Counted from the stretch's first letter, positions 10,790 through 21,885 are shown. The stretch: 31,399 nucleotides of DNA from Rhodocollybia butyracea (GCA_015501585.1 JADNRY010000685.1:1-31399); one strand, 5' to 3'. A program made the numbers and translations. Notes: generated from the sequence alone by a model not told the origin.

Positions 10790-11165
10790 CACAGTCATAT
10801 GATGAAAACCAAGCATACCAAAATGACTGTTGCCACTACTACTGTTCTCCTGAATCTTCTGAACCTGCTCTCGAGTCCCTAACACATTCAAATTGGCATT
10901 CCACAGTCACGTGATGAGACCAAAACACACCATAATGATTGTTGCCACTGCTAATGTTGAATCGTAGCTGCTCCTGAGCCTGCTCTCTGAGTCGAACGCC
11001 ATGCACTAGTACATCCAAGTCTGCATTCCACTGTCACATAATGAGATCAAAACATAAGACCAAAACATACCAAACCCAGGCTGACTGTTGCCACTGCTAC
11101 TGCTCTCCTGAGTCTGCTGAGTCTTCTGAGTAGTCCATACCGCTAGTAAATTTGAGTCTGCATTC
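10790..11165. repeat. Three-copy imperfect tandem repeat (about 110-137 bp units)
   Basis: Units start at about 10790, 10902 and 11028. Each begins CACAGTCA-like plus ATGATGA/AATGAGA, then carries a GACTGTTGCCACTGCTACTG-like core and CTCCTGA...TGCTCTC, and ends with GTCTGCATTC or GGCATTC. Units differ in length by internal indels. The array ends next to the stop codon of the Elp1 relic and has no coding potential. Unit lengths and divergence are unlike a CRISPR array. Confidence 0.8.
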
Positions 11166-11178
11166 CATTTCACTTCCT

Positions 11179-12361
11179 TCACAAGGCGATCAACCTGTTG
11201 AATTCCCTGATCAGGGGGTCGTTACCGTTAGGTTGAGGAGAGTCCCCATTAGTGGAAAGAGGAACTATTATCTCGATTAAATTAAAGCTGTCACCCGCAG
11301 TTGACCCCTTCTCATCAAAGAATATCACGCTATGCTGTGTATAACCGTTATCATCTACGACGTATTTGGTGCTGGCAATGGACGAAGATCCCCATGAGAG
11401 GGGATGTTCCAAACCCGTAACCAGCGTCGGAAGCGATACATTGCCACGGCTGAGGCGCTGGTAGACACGTAATTCTCGATGCGAAGGGCTGATAGTGGAA
11501 ACAACTAAGTAAGACCCGTCCTTCCGCCAGCTTATTCGAGGAAGGTTGTCATCATTTGGACTGCACTCCGTAGATAGCGCTGGAGAGGGATCTTTTAGAA
11601 GTGCTTCAAACTGGACATCAAATGCCAAAGTCATGACCACCAGCGTATTGAGTCCTAGATATATATCTCGTTAATCTTTTGATTCATTACTTTGAATATT
11701 CTCACCAGTAACAAGAGCAAAACGAAATTCATCTGGACTCCAGGATGCTGCCAAAACGCCATTCTCAACCCTGCATTTTAGACCCAACTGAAGTTGTAAG
11801 TCTAGAATGCTACTTTAAATATAAAAAGCTTTCGACTCCTACCTCTGTCCTCGCATCATCCAGAGAGATAGTGTAAATATCTCCAGTCTTCATAATTACT
11901 ACTAGCCGCCTTGTATTTTGAATTACTTTCAACAAAATTACTTGAGGCCCTGATCCAATTGCCGTTGTAGAGAACATCGTCAGCAGGTCAGGTTGTGGTA
12001 CCTTTACAGATGTTTAGTGGTCATTGATCTTAAGACGATGAGAAACACACCTTTGTGAGGTCCTCAATCGCTGTTTTATACAACTCAACTGTGACCTTGC
12101 CCAAGGCACTTGAATAGTATTCTGAAGCAATGTAAAGTGTTTCTTTTGGTTTTTTTCTCATTTAGGCCTTCGAACGTGTCTACTGCAGTGGTGCTGACAT
12201 TGACACAGAAGTCTGGGTTCACAGCGATACGCGTAGCATCTTTAATAGAGAGAGCACGGTCGATAAACATGGCAGAGAGAGCGGAAAGACTGAGAACTGG
12301 TAAACAACAGGATCCCATTTTATAAAATTCATGGCATTGTCCCAAGGTATAGATCACCCGG
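11179..12361 (-). pseudogene. Elongator subunit Elp1 (IKI3) N-terminal fragment
   Basis: Full Elp1 proteins have about 1,300 residues: two WD40 propellers, then a helical scaffold, in the complex that modifies wobble uridines of tRNA. Only the first propeller is here. Recognisable pieces are DATRIAVNPDF (near 12220), ETLYIASEYYSSALGKVTVELYK (12140-12080), a block with GPQVILLKVIQNTRRLVV and KTGDIYTISLDD (12001-11843), VLAASWSPDEFRFALVTG (11765-11706), and ISWRKDGSYLVVSTISPSHR...GLEHPLSWG...HSVIFFDEKG (11654-11179). A stop then ends it. The intron between 11843 and 11765 has incompatible phases, and the join near 12160 cannot be resolved, so I read it as a decayed copy. A working Elp1 should lie elsewhere in the genome. 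Confidence 0.75.
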
Positions 12362-12442
12362 TCGAATGAACTAAACGAAGGGATTGCGGAACGAGCGTCA
12401 AGAGAAGAGGCTGGAGTTCTATCAGAAGTAAATTATTCCGAG

Positions 12443-12793
12443 TCAGCATAGCCCAAGATCTGTTGAACGTGGCCTAAAGCTCCGACAATGTACAAGCACC
12501 TTGATCTTCTGGGCAACAGCAATGACCTTGGGCGTTAGAAGAACTTTTGCACTGTTATCTGATTCTGCCTCGAGGTTCTCAGTGGCCAAGGTCTTCTGAG
12601 GCGTCAGAAAAATTGACCTGTTATCTGATTCTGCCTCAAGGTTCTCAAGCTGCGGAACTTGAGAAGATAATTTAGCATTGAAATATTGACTCCTTACTAC
12701 ATCTTTGGCTCCGTACTTATTTAATCCAATTTCTGATAGTATATTTTTGCATTGCTTCAGTGGCCCAGGCTGAAGACGAGAAGATTTCGGCAA
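12443..12793 (-). CDS. Unrecognised ORF with 22-residue internal repeat
   Basis: A 116-residue frame starting MPKSSRLQPGPLKQ. Two units of 22 codons follow one another (ENLEAESDN...LTPQK and ENLEAESDN...LTPKV; DNA about 12530-12655), kept in frame and mostly synonymous. That is some sign of coding past or present. No known domain is visible. It lies directly upstream of the Elp1 relic on the same strand and could be a 5' exon grafted to it, or a separate small gene. Confidence 0.3.
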   Translation of the reverse strand: MPKSSRLQPGPLKQCKNILSEIGLNKYGAKDVVRSQYFNAKLSSQVPQLENLEAESDNRSIFLTPQKTLATENLEAESDNSAKVLLTPKVIAVAQKIKVLVHCRSFRPRSTDLGLC

Positions 12794-12799
12794 CTCATG

Positions 12800-13860
12800 T
12801 ATCGCCCATCTGAAGCGCGCCGAAGATAATTTTCAATCGATAAGGGTAATCCAGATCCGAGATACGACTCATGCCCGATTTGCTGACCTTGAAAACGAAA
12901 GTTGTTATCGGGGATTCAATCGATTAATCTGAATTCACATTCTACCGTTGAACCTAGGGACCACCAGTCGTTCGCTACTCGTGAACCCTACTGCTGCTAT
13001 TGCTAGCTTGAGGTCTAGCATTCGATTCAATCTTTTGCCAATTTTGTCCATTCCGAAGTGCATTCTATAAATTATCATTCCATTTGAGACCATGGGGTTC
13101 GAGACTCTGGTCGTTCAGGATGATTCAGTTATATTTTATATTGCAGAACCATTTGAGTGGACCTAGTCATGTGTGCAGAACGGAAGGAAAACGGGGCACA
13201 TATCCATAGGAAGAGAAGCCATTCTTCTGGCGCTTTGAACCGTTTTATCGAATGTTTCGAAGCCAAAGATTGATATTTTAGTAGCACAAATCAGAATCAG
13301 AAGAGGTTCCTACGGATAGCTATCATCGACTCCCTAGACGGTTGCTCCCAACTCAACCTGAAGTCCCGTGCTGTCGGTTCTGAGTTTTCGATGCTGGGAA
13401 GAAAGAAGGAAGAATTTATCACAAACGTTCAAACCAGGCAGCGTGTGCCGATCGTCCCGTCATGGCTGTTATCCATTGATTACAGTCAGGTGTTTAGCGC
13501 AAGCATCGAGCCGCTTGAGAATTAACAATACTAACTCATTGCTCATCCATCTTCTGCCCCATTTCTGGTATTCCGGTTCCCTGAAAGAACCCAAGGCTAC
13601 CCCAACTACTGACAGGCTGACCAGTAAATTGAAGTTACATAGACATCGGATGTTTGTGCATGGGAGACAAGAGATGGGATATGGCCGCAATGCATATGAA
13701 TCATGATTCGGACGGAGAAGCGGACGACAGGGGAAATCAGATAGATTGATCAAATGTAGTAGAAACGGTTTGCGAAGATAGGGAAAAAGCAATAGACAAC
13801 GGCCGGAAAAGCGTACATTGCGAATAAAACCAGCCACTTGATCTATCCGCTCCAGCAAAA
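12800..13860. other. Gene-free stretch
   Basis: Open frames here (for example 13469-13885 minus and 13368-13706 plus) overlap on opposite strands, lack recognisable motifs and have no splice context. I see no supported gene, RNA or repeat. Confidence 0.4.
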
Positions 13861-14640
13861 GTCCTGGTCGGGAGCGAATGGTCAAATTGTTTTTGACGAA
13901 GGAGATACAAGAATTTTTGGAGCTCCTGAGTGTAATCGAGTCACATTTAGTTCTTGTTGTTGCTGGGAATCGGGTGGGACAGTACGCCAGCGAGGATCTA
14001 CGGGATCTACTAGAGCCCAGGTATCAACTTTCTCACATCTCACCATGGAACGTGCCTCTACTTCTGCATGGTCAAATCGAGGGGAGAATCGGTTGGTAGA
14101 CACGACTGTGTACTCGATCGAATCAAGTCGGAGCTGTAGATAGAAGTGAAATCTGACCCATGTTAACGTAGTGAAGCAGCGGAGCTGTAGGAAGTCCGGG
14201 TGGCCTAGCCTTGTCCTCCTCGAGTTATAGCTAGACAGGAATTGGCACATACAATAGATAACCCGATTCGTTTACGTCGTTACCGTAGACCCTTCAAACT
14301 TCTTTTTGCTGACGCCTCTACAATATCAACAGCAGCTACTGATAGCACACCTTTACCTGTCATGCATGTCATGTTCCCGACCTGGCGCTACTGATTAGTG
14401 TATGGCGTAACGCAGACCTTCGGTCCTTGAGTCTATGAAGCCTGGTTTGAAACTTCGCTGTTGCAGCTAGCGTGGTGGACCAGTCGAAAGTGCTGTTTGT
14501 GAAAATATTAGATCATCAGAAAATTCACACCAGTCACCTGAAAAAGAATTACTCATTTCTGACACACACTTCGAGACTTCGTTTTTACCTTTGCACTGGC
14601 GAAGCAGACGGACTCAAAGCTCAAAGACTGAAATGATTGA
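13860..14640. repeat. DNA upstream of the polygalacturonase relic, duplicated at 19130-19900
   Basis: About 700 bp align in the same orientation with 19190-19900. Anchors are GTGGCCTAGCCTTGTCCTCC (about 14200 and 19378), the GACGCCTCTACAA.ATCAACAG block (14311 and 19491), and ATATTAGATCATCA near 14505 and 19702. Similarity stops about 140 bp before the polygalacturonase coding region. Confidence 0.8.
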
Positions 14641-14784
14641 CTTCTTGGTCGATCTAGTAGGCTAGTGGGCCGTGGAAGAGTTTAAAAACCCTAGCGACGA
14701 TCTTTCATCTTCGAGCTACTCAGTTTTTAACACCCCTCCCAGCTTTCCAACACGTCTCTCCTCGCGTTAACCACCCTAGCATGT

Positions 14785-15371
14785 ATGCTCTCCAGCGCAC
14801 TGGCCTCCCCGAGTCAAGCTTCCACGGCCAAGCGCGCCACTTGTGCCGTCGATTCAGCAGCCACCGTGAGTGATCTTACAGACTGCACATCGGTCGTTGT
14901 CACTGCCTTCAGCACCCCCTCTGGTAGTAAGTATTGCTTCCTCCACACCAATGTGATTGATTCTCATATGTGGTATATCACAGATACTTTGGAAATTAAG
15001 GTACAGTTATTTTTTGCAGCGTCTTCAGTTATGGTCTGTGTAATTAAGGCTGGCAGTATAGGCGGCATCTGGTGCTGTGAGTGCTTTTAGTTTTCAAGTT
15101 GAGACTGCCCTGTTTGACTTTTGCAGTCCGTCACAATGTCTGGTTCCGCCGTTATGGCTGAGCAAACAACCACGGAAGTTCCTCTATTGACACTCGATAC
15201 CGATGTATGTACCCACATTTTGATACGATGCATTGTACTTATAATCTACCTTTAGGACTTCTCATTCAACAGTAATGGATTTAGCATCAAGGGAAATGGC
15301 CCATGTATGTCCTCGTTCACACTCTGAGGCTTTACTCTAAATAAATTACAGTGTACTGGGACGGACATTAA
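14785..15371 (+). pseudogene. Polygalacturonase (GH28) N-terminal fragment
   Basis: Exons 14785-14926, 14984-15000, 15062-15076, 15127-15204, 15256-15304 and 15352-15371 join in phase to about 106 residues. The text matches the start of fungal endopolygalacturonases, which cut pectin: a Cys after the propeptide (RATCAVDSAATVSDL), then SVVVTAFSTPSG, TLEIKAASGA, VTMSGSAVMAEQ, FSFNSNGFSIKGNGPLYWDG. Real enzymes have some 350 residues, with the catalytic Asp residues much later. Here a TAA follows YWDGH, and the next codons (SGTGSRP) still look family-like, so the stop is a lesion. After about 15400 the sequence becomes the tail of gene B. The signal peptide also looks clipped: a hydrophobic run in frame continues upstream of the ATG but has no Met. 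Confidence 0.75.
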
Positions 15372-15423
15372 AGTGGTACCGGCAGCCGTCCCGTAGGTTA
15401 TCTTCTTTGCTGCAACCTTTCTG

Positions 15424-16475
15424 TTAACAAACTGGTATCAGCGCTACGACTAGAGTCACTACTACTAGAAACTTCCCTGTTGTTGGTGAGTTGCGATTTC
15501 GTTGATGCTCCGAAATACTGTTCCAACTATCCGCAGGTGTCGATTGTGGAAAATGCACTATGTCCCACTGTTTCATTGCCGGCTTCGAATCAAGAGAGGA
15601 AACTTCAGATTTTAGTTCTACATATGTAGCTTTTTGTATATTTTCTACACTCATTTCACAGTCATAGCTCGAAGAACACCCTAACGGGGGAAAATTCCAG
15701 ATTCCACAGTTCCAAGAGGAAGCCGTATGCCTGTTTGACTTTATCAGGCACCAAGGCAGGCAACCGAATCTTCATTGATAAAGGAAAACCTTATTTAAGG
15801 ACGGGTAATGTTCTGAAATCAGGATCAATAGCACTCACCGCCTGGCTGAATGGGGACGGCAGCGCTCTGTGCCACGGCGCCAGTCGCATCAGTGACTTCG
15901 AAACCAACAGAATGACCTATTGAGTGGTAAGTTGGAATATTGAGTTCGGAAAAAGCCCGAGAAGTAACCTCACCAGCGGCAATGTTTACGGTCCATGTGA
16001 AGAATGTATCATTCACTTTGCCAAGTTGTTGTATGGTTTCGATGGTGCCAGTGGTACCCACTTTAAAAACGCTAAAAAGGAGTGTACGTCACTTTGTAAA
16101 TCCTGTATCTAATACTGTCCCCACATACCTCTGATATATTCAACGTTGATGGATACGAGTACTGAGAAATGGAATAAAATAAATATGGGTATTGCAACGT
16201 ACGAGATCATAAGGCGCTAAGAGATGATGATGAATTGGAATTGGAACATCAAATAAATCAGTAGCTTACGAGCGACGTTGGTCCATTGAATTAGTACAGG
16301 TTCGCACTCAGTCAAGGATGGTCTGAGAACACAGCAATCAACTTGTGCATTCAAAGAATAGAAGTTGGAGCATAATTACTTACGGTGTGTTAATAATCAA
16401 AGGCACAGGACCATACTGAGCCACAATGACAGAAACAGAAGCAGCCAGTTGTATTAACAGTGTGAAAGTTTTCAT
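15424..16475 (-). CDS. Small secreted, probably GPI-anchored surface protein, copy B
   Basis: Seven exons agree in phase: 16475-16384, 16322-16270, 16216-16203, 16161-16145, 16071-15974, 15916-15839 and 15680-15424, giving about 202 residues. Signal peptide MKTFTLLIQLAASVSVIVAQ; then SLTECEPVLIQWTN and APPYDL, FTWTVNIAAGHSVGFEVTDA, GAVAQSAAVPIQPGG. After a polar stretch the chain ends in GKFLVVVTLVVALIPVC, a hydrophobic tail of the GPI-signal kind. The family is widespread in basidiomycete secretomes and has no known activity; a cell-wall or surface role is inferred. Exon 4 needs the unusual donor GTTGAA; using the better-looking GTATGT 14 bp later breaks the frame. The 3' end abuts the polygalacturonase relic on the other strand. 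Confidence 0.75.
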
Positions 16476-18700
16476 TGTCTGAGATTGGTGTGAGAGGATG
16501 ACTTGGAAATAAAACTGGTGGTTCAGCTTCAAGCTACCAGACATTTTATACTCAGTCCATTGTATACAGCATGTACTGCGGATATATGTGTAGTATTTGG
16601 GATTGCCGATTCATCATGATCAGAAGATCCATGGACCTCTGTTAAATGTTGGTACCTTCATAGCGACGGGAAGGTAGTAACAGAAGCCGAGAGTAGCCAA
16701 GATTCAAATTGTATCTTGGTATGTCAAGGGCTCGAAGGAATCGAAGTAGCAGTGAACTTCTGTTTTGCGCGAGTCATTCGTAGGCCAAAGGCAAAGTATT
16801 CCCATAACGGCCTCAAGCTACCGTCGGTACGTACCATTAGAAGGTAGTAGATCGAGGCAGCATCAAGGCAGCATGGTAGTACTGCTCGAAACCTATACTG
16901 CCATTCGCGTAATTCCGTGAACCTCTTTAGACCCCCACTGGGCCGAGAAAAGATGATGATTCGGCACATCAATGGTATAATGGTATACCGTTTTTTCCAC
17001 TTCCAACGACATTAATTATACTCCTAGAACACTGTTGCCGGCGTTTGTAATCGGATGTATTTAGGTACCAAGTACTCAGCTGAGACGTTACTATTAGAAG
17101 CAATCAAGCTGTAAAGGCTTGTAAAAGCTTGCAACGAAGGCCACATGCCAATAACATGAAATACAGTCTCTGTACTTGAACGATCGAGCCATCACATTTC
17201 CAGATATCACACATCATGAATCTACGTATTTTGAGATGGGTTCAAGACGGGATGCTGAAAGGTTTATAGGAGTCTTGATATCGACGGAAAGACTCGTCGG
17301 CTGCTATAGTATACAATTCAACCGATATGTTGTTCATGTGCGTGTAATGGATTCAGAGGCTGAGTGCCGGAGAGACGCTGGTGTATAAGAATTCTGATGC
17401 GAGTTAAGTAAAGATGAAATTTAAAACACCTGCGTACCTATGGACTGGGATTAAGTTCATCCGTAGCTCGACTTTCGAGTTCGCAGTCATCATTACTTCG
17501 TCATTGCATTCTGTTCAACTTGATTCCCCAATACAAAGATGCTAGAATAGATAACAGCAATGTACATACAGCTTGCAACGTGCCCTGCGGGGATGGGGTC
17601 GACGCTTGAATAGGAGGTTGAGAGTGTTGGAAGGGAAGGAAGGAAGGAAGGAGGTTTATTACACGGCATGGTCCAAATACTGAACGCCGGATCCGGAACA
17701 CAACGGACATATTTTGGAAAGCGAATATACAGTAGTACTCTCTTGATTGCTACGAGCGCAGCCCAGGCCTATATTAAATCTTGTCATGATCAGGTCCACC
17801 GGATGGATCACGAAGTATTCTTCAGAGATATTCCTTCGTCCACGACTCTTCAATTCGTTGAGTACCATGTTTCCATGTTTCTTTTTCCCTGTTGAGCGAT
17901 TTACGGCGCAAATTCATCCGAAAAGATGCTGGAGAGTTCAAGGGAGAAGTTGGGAACATGAAGAGATTAAACACGCAACGAAGAAGTCAGAAAGGGTAGG
18001 TTCAACAAAAGAGTCCAGGCGAGACGTGGAACCGGGTCCGGGGCATGATGAGTTGAAGGATGGAATTAGCAGTGAGAAGAGGAGCAGGACGCTTGACACA
18101 GAGCTATCGAACAGGCGGATTTGGAATGGCAGACGTCCAAATCATCGAACTGTCTTCAGTGTTAAATAGAGCAAGTGCGCATCATCCAAATTGTCCATCC
18201 GCAACCACAGTTCTGAGAGTTCACCTTCGTTTCTCGAAGCTGGTTATTGATAGAATGTAGACGTGAGGAGAACCTCGAGCTTCAAGCTTCAAGGGTGGAT
18301 GGAGGCGAAGTCGTGGCCACCCGACAGCCCAGGGTCTGTGTTTAATCCAAATAGTTTTCGGCTGAAAGGGTTGATAGCACCACGGATTTTTTAGGCTGGA
18401 AGAAACGTGTGTGCATGAAAAGGGCTAGTGAGAGCTGAAACCAATACCGAGAGCTCAGTGATTAAGAAAACGATTTAAAGTGGGAGCGCTAAAAGTAGAC
18501 GCTTGAAACCACGTTTTAAAACATCTCTTCAAATTACCAACTCGAGGATTTGCCTAAACTTTTTGACACTGCTGCTCGAGCTTATTGTCTCCCAGTGTTG
18601 TCTCCTAGTGGAGCATCTAGCATCGAGCTGGCGATACTGCCCATATATTGACGATCCATTCGGATATATGCATATTGTGGTCGACGTTAGTCGTGGTCTA
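15640..18700. repeat. Segmental duplication, right copy
   Basis: Matches 1-2700 and, past the transposon, 4500-4700 of the left copy. It covers gene B from its last exon outward through the upstream DNA. It lacks the transposon present in the left copy (empty site near 18430-18470) and carries an extra ~54-bp segment at 17637-17690. No ORF between 16476 and 18700 has support. Confidence 0.85.
17637..17690. repeat. 54-bp dispersed repeat, copy 1
   Basis: A GGAA run followed by GGTTTATTACACGGCATGG and ending TGAACGCCGG. A second copy lies at 23365-23418. It is missing at the equivalent place of the left duplication copy (between 2060 and 2095), so it was inserted here or lost there. Confidence 0.7.
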
Positions 18701-19990
18701 GGCTAGGGTGCGTGAGTCAGAGAACGTAATCCAGGACTAATCTAATCCACAGAACAGTTTGCCGGTACATCGTGTATTCATCCAAAATACCTTCAGCCAC
18801 TGAGCCAGTCCACCCATTGAGATACTTCAATTGAGTTTGTACTCGGATTGAAGAATCGAGTTCGGCGGGGGACCTGCTCAAGATATAGCCAGTCCCTACT
18901 CGTCTCTGGGAGGTATCTCCAAGGTACTGAAGTAGTGGTGGTAGTTGGGAAGAAAGAGATCTCCATTTGTCTCAGTATGAGTATGTAGTTTATATACTAT
19001 AAAGATACTTAGATAATATGATGAGTTTTGTACGTAGACGCGTACGAAGCTCGACACCATGCGTGCGCCGGGATAGCTCTATTTTATTCGCAGAGGGAAA
19101 ACTAAGGTGCTAGCAACAAGTCCGATATCATTCTTGAACAAGATTAGTCGAAAAAAACGATTCACAAGAGCAGCCTAGAGCGGGCTAGAAGATCTATAAG
19201 ATCCCGGTGCCAACTTTCTCAGGGCCCGCGCCTGCCTTTGTACAGTCGAATCGAGTAGTCGGAGGTGTTGATCGAATGAGGGTAGGGACCAAGTCGAAGC
19301 TCGCAATAGCTTGTGAACATGTGAAATCTGGCCCGCGTTAACGTGGTGGAAGCAGCGGAACTGTAGAACGTCCGGGGTGGCCTAGCCTTGTCCTCCTCGG
19401 GTTATCATGCGTACTCTTGACAGGAATTGGGACAGACATTGGATAACCCGATTTGTTTTACGTCGTATGCCCTTCAAGCTTCTTTGCGCTGACGCCTCTA
19501 CAAATATCAACAGTCGATGACACCAGCATTTATAATTACCTGTCATGCATGTCGCCAATAAAGTGTTTCCGACCTGGCTACTTATTAGTGTATGATATAA
19601 CTCATGCAGACCTTTGGTCCTTGAGTCTATGAGTGCCCACCTGGCGTGCGCCGTGGACCAGTCGAAACGATTGTTGCACGTGTGACGTCAGTGGTTGAAA
19701 ATATTAGATCATCACAAAAATCACACCAGTCACCTGAACAGGAATTAAGCGCTAGTTTCGGTTCGCGCTTCGAGTCCGACATTGCTTCGACATTTACACA
19801 GCCTAGATGAGGCCCATACACTTCGAAACCTCGTTTTTACCTCTGTACTGGCGAGGCGGAGATGAACTCAAACTCAAGAGCTCAAAGACTGAAGTGCTCG
19901 AGCTTATTACTCTTCTTGGGTAACAATTCTCGATTCAGTCAGCCAGAAAAAGTATACTTACTACTAGGTCTGGTCACGGCGACGGGACCG
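18700..19990. other. Gene-free stretch, partly duplicated
   Basis: 18700-19130 holds nothing I can name. From about 19190 to 19900 it repeats the DNA found upstream of the polygalacturonase relic (13990-14640), but no polygalacturonase follows here. Open frames are short and uninformative. Confidence 0.5.
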
Positions 19991-20437
19991 GATTGAAATG
20001 GCTCGGCCTTCAGTATGCAGCAACGCTCAGCCTCCGTACTAACCCCGAGAGCTGATACCAGGTCGAATTGGATGGCACACATTGTCTACCAATATTTCCT
20101 TCAACTTCGGCTCGGGCCAAAAACAAACCCGGAGGTACGCTGGATCCTCCCTCCTTCCCTGTCTTCACTGCCATACATGAAGCATTTATGAGTATAATCT
20201 AGAAGCTATCGAACCCCGATGAAACGGAGATCTAGCTTACTATCGTCTTCTTTAACTCACAGATACCCTAAAGAAGTCAAATTGAATTTATTTTTTCTGG
20301 CTGGACACATCTACGATAGTACATCGACTTACTATGTCTGCTCTTCTAGTATCGGATCCAGAACAGGCCCATAGTAAGAGTCTGTCTTTACCCGGAGACT
20401 CGACGAAATAAGGAGAGAATCTTTTTCGAGTCTGAGA

Positions 20438-20446
20438 TATAAAAAG
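20438..20446 (+). promoter_or_regulatory. TATA box of hydrophobin 1
   Basis: TATAAAAAG, 133 bp before the ATG. The same box sits 114 bp before the second hydrophobin. Between box and ATG is a pyrimidine-rich leader with several TCATCCTC motifs, common in strongly expressed fungal genes. Confidence 0.75.
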
Positions 20447-20570
20447 GACCTCAGTTTTTCCCTTGGATCCCCCAGCTCTCCATCGAGTTTCAACTTGTAC
20501 TCTCATTGTACTCTCATACAAAGTTCATCCTCTGCTTCATCCTCTTCCTCATCCTCAGCCATCATCGACC

Positions 20571-21185
20571 ATGTTGTTCACTCGTGTCTCCGCGGTTTTC
20601 CCTGCTGTTGTTCTCGGCTTTGCTGCGATAACCGCTAACGCTGTCCCAGTAAGTTCCTCGTTCCGTAATGCGATACTTGCTCCTCACTACTCACCCTTTC
20701 CGAAGGCGTCTCAAACTGGTACTGGTGCCACTGGCACATGCAGCGCTGGAACGATATGCTGCTGCAACCAGGTACAACAGATTAACAGTGTGCGCCCTTT
20801 TCCATATAACTCTATTCGAGTCAATGCTGACTTGGTCCCTCGTCCTTCCTGTATACACAGCCAAGTGATATCAACAATGTTCTCAGTATTGTCGATGGTC
20901 TCCCCGTTGTTGGTGGTCTTTTAGGTGGTCTTCTTGGCGGTCTTCTAAGCCCCATTCTTGGCAATATTCTTGAAGCCCTTCCGCTCGGCTCCATCGTTGG
21001 CGTAGGTTGTACCAACATCTTGTCATTGAGCTCCGAATGCTCCCAACAGACCGCGTGTTGCACTGATAATACCTTTGTGAGTTTTGCTTCGGACGTAATT
21101 TATTTGACAGAAGTTAATAATTAATCACTTCCGATTGCTGTAGAACGGTCTCGTCAATCTTGGATGCACTAATATCAACCTCTGA
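20571..21185 (+). CDS. Class I hydrophobin 1
   Basis: Exons 20571-20648, 20706-20789, 20861-21076 and 21144-21185 give 139 residues. Signal peptide MLFTRVSAVFPAVVLGFAAI, cut near TANAVP. The hydrophobin cysteine order is complete: C-x5-CCC, C (GVGC), C (SEC)-SQQTA-CC-x12-C. Hydrophobins are secreted, coat aerial hyphae, spores and fruit-body surfaces, and assemble into amphipathic films at air-water interfaces. Two oddities: a third adjacent Cys (CCC) where the sister gene has SCC, making nine mature cysteines; and a long loop of about 58 residues between the Cys pair and the fourth Cys, built around GGLLGGLLGGLL. In-phase introns, canonical splice sites and a good promoter suggest a working gene. 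Confidence 0.92.
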
Positions 21186-21639
21186 TTCCTTGGAGCTTAT
21201 GTCGACGTATTTCGTTGAACTGTCATATCTCTAGTTAGTTATACCTGAACAGAATTGTAACTGTTTTATGCTGGAAAATATTCCAAGATTTGAATCAACA
21301 GGTAGTGATCAGAGGACGTGGCTTAAGAAGTGTTGCAGAAGCCCAGTAGTATATGATCTTTCAGCTCGAAGAGGGAGAGCCCATCCCCCAAGATTGAGAC
21401 TCTTTCAACCCCTTCAAAGTATTCTTGGACTCGACCTCCAGATCCTGCGACATTTGGGTTGGCGCTTGGCTGACGCCCAAGGAAAGTTGTTCGAGCAGCA
21501 ATTGTGCACTATTAAATACCGGTCCCGTTGAACACTCCGTGTGCAAGCTTAGTTTCTACACATTTACAAGTCTGTAATTAACATGAACCGATATACCAGG
21601 CCCACGTTCCTGGGCTCCAAGTAGCTGACTCGTGAGGCA

Positions 21640-21885
21640 ACTGATCTTTCTTTCCCACCGTCCATCTCGACGTTGAAACTAATTGCATCTGACTCGGACG
21701 CGTATTCAATATTCAACGCCAGGCATCCATACGCTTTGCACGAGTCTTTCGCCATGCTTGTGTCAATGGGAAATCCTGTAAGCGGCAACATAAGCTTGCG
21801 TAGTACCTATCCTCCCCTCCGCCCACCCATTTCTTCAACCACCGCTCACAGCCAGTGAGGGGCGGCCAATCTGAGGTCGATGGGG
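21640..21885 (+). pseudogene. Nudix (CoA diphosphatase) relic 1
   Basis: Matches exon 3, intron 3 and the start of exon 4 of the intact Nudix gene (its minus-strand 24738-24470). Shared tracts: TTTCCCA.CGTC..TCTC.ACGT, the ATCCATAC.CTTTG.ACG block at 21726, CTTGTG/CGTCAATGGG, TCCTGTAAGC (the old donor site) and TACCTATCCTCCCCT.CGCCCA. Indels and stops break the frame. It lies in the same orientation as the hydrophobin, opposite to the intact gene. Confidence 0.75.

Noticed and set aside
10790..11165. CRISPR-like array
   Set aside because: Eukaryotic context, three long diverged units, no short constant repeat and no unique spacers.
13469..13885. 138-residue minus-strand open frame
   Set aside because: Overlaps another open frame on the plus strand, has no recognisable motif, and its 3' part overlaps duplicated non-coding DNA.
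20463..20924. Upstream ATG at 20463 as the hydrophobin start
   Set aside because: It lies just after the TATA box in the leader, and its frame reads through introns; the ATG at 20571 gives a proper signal peptide matching the paralogue.
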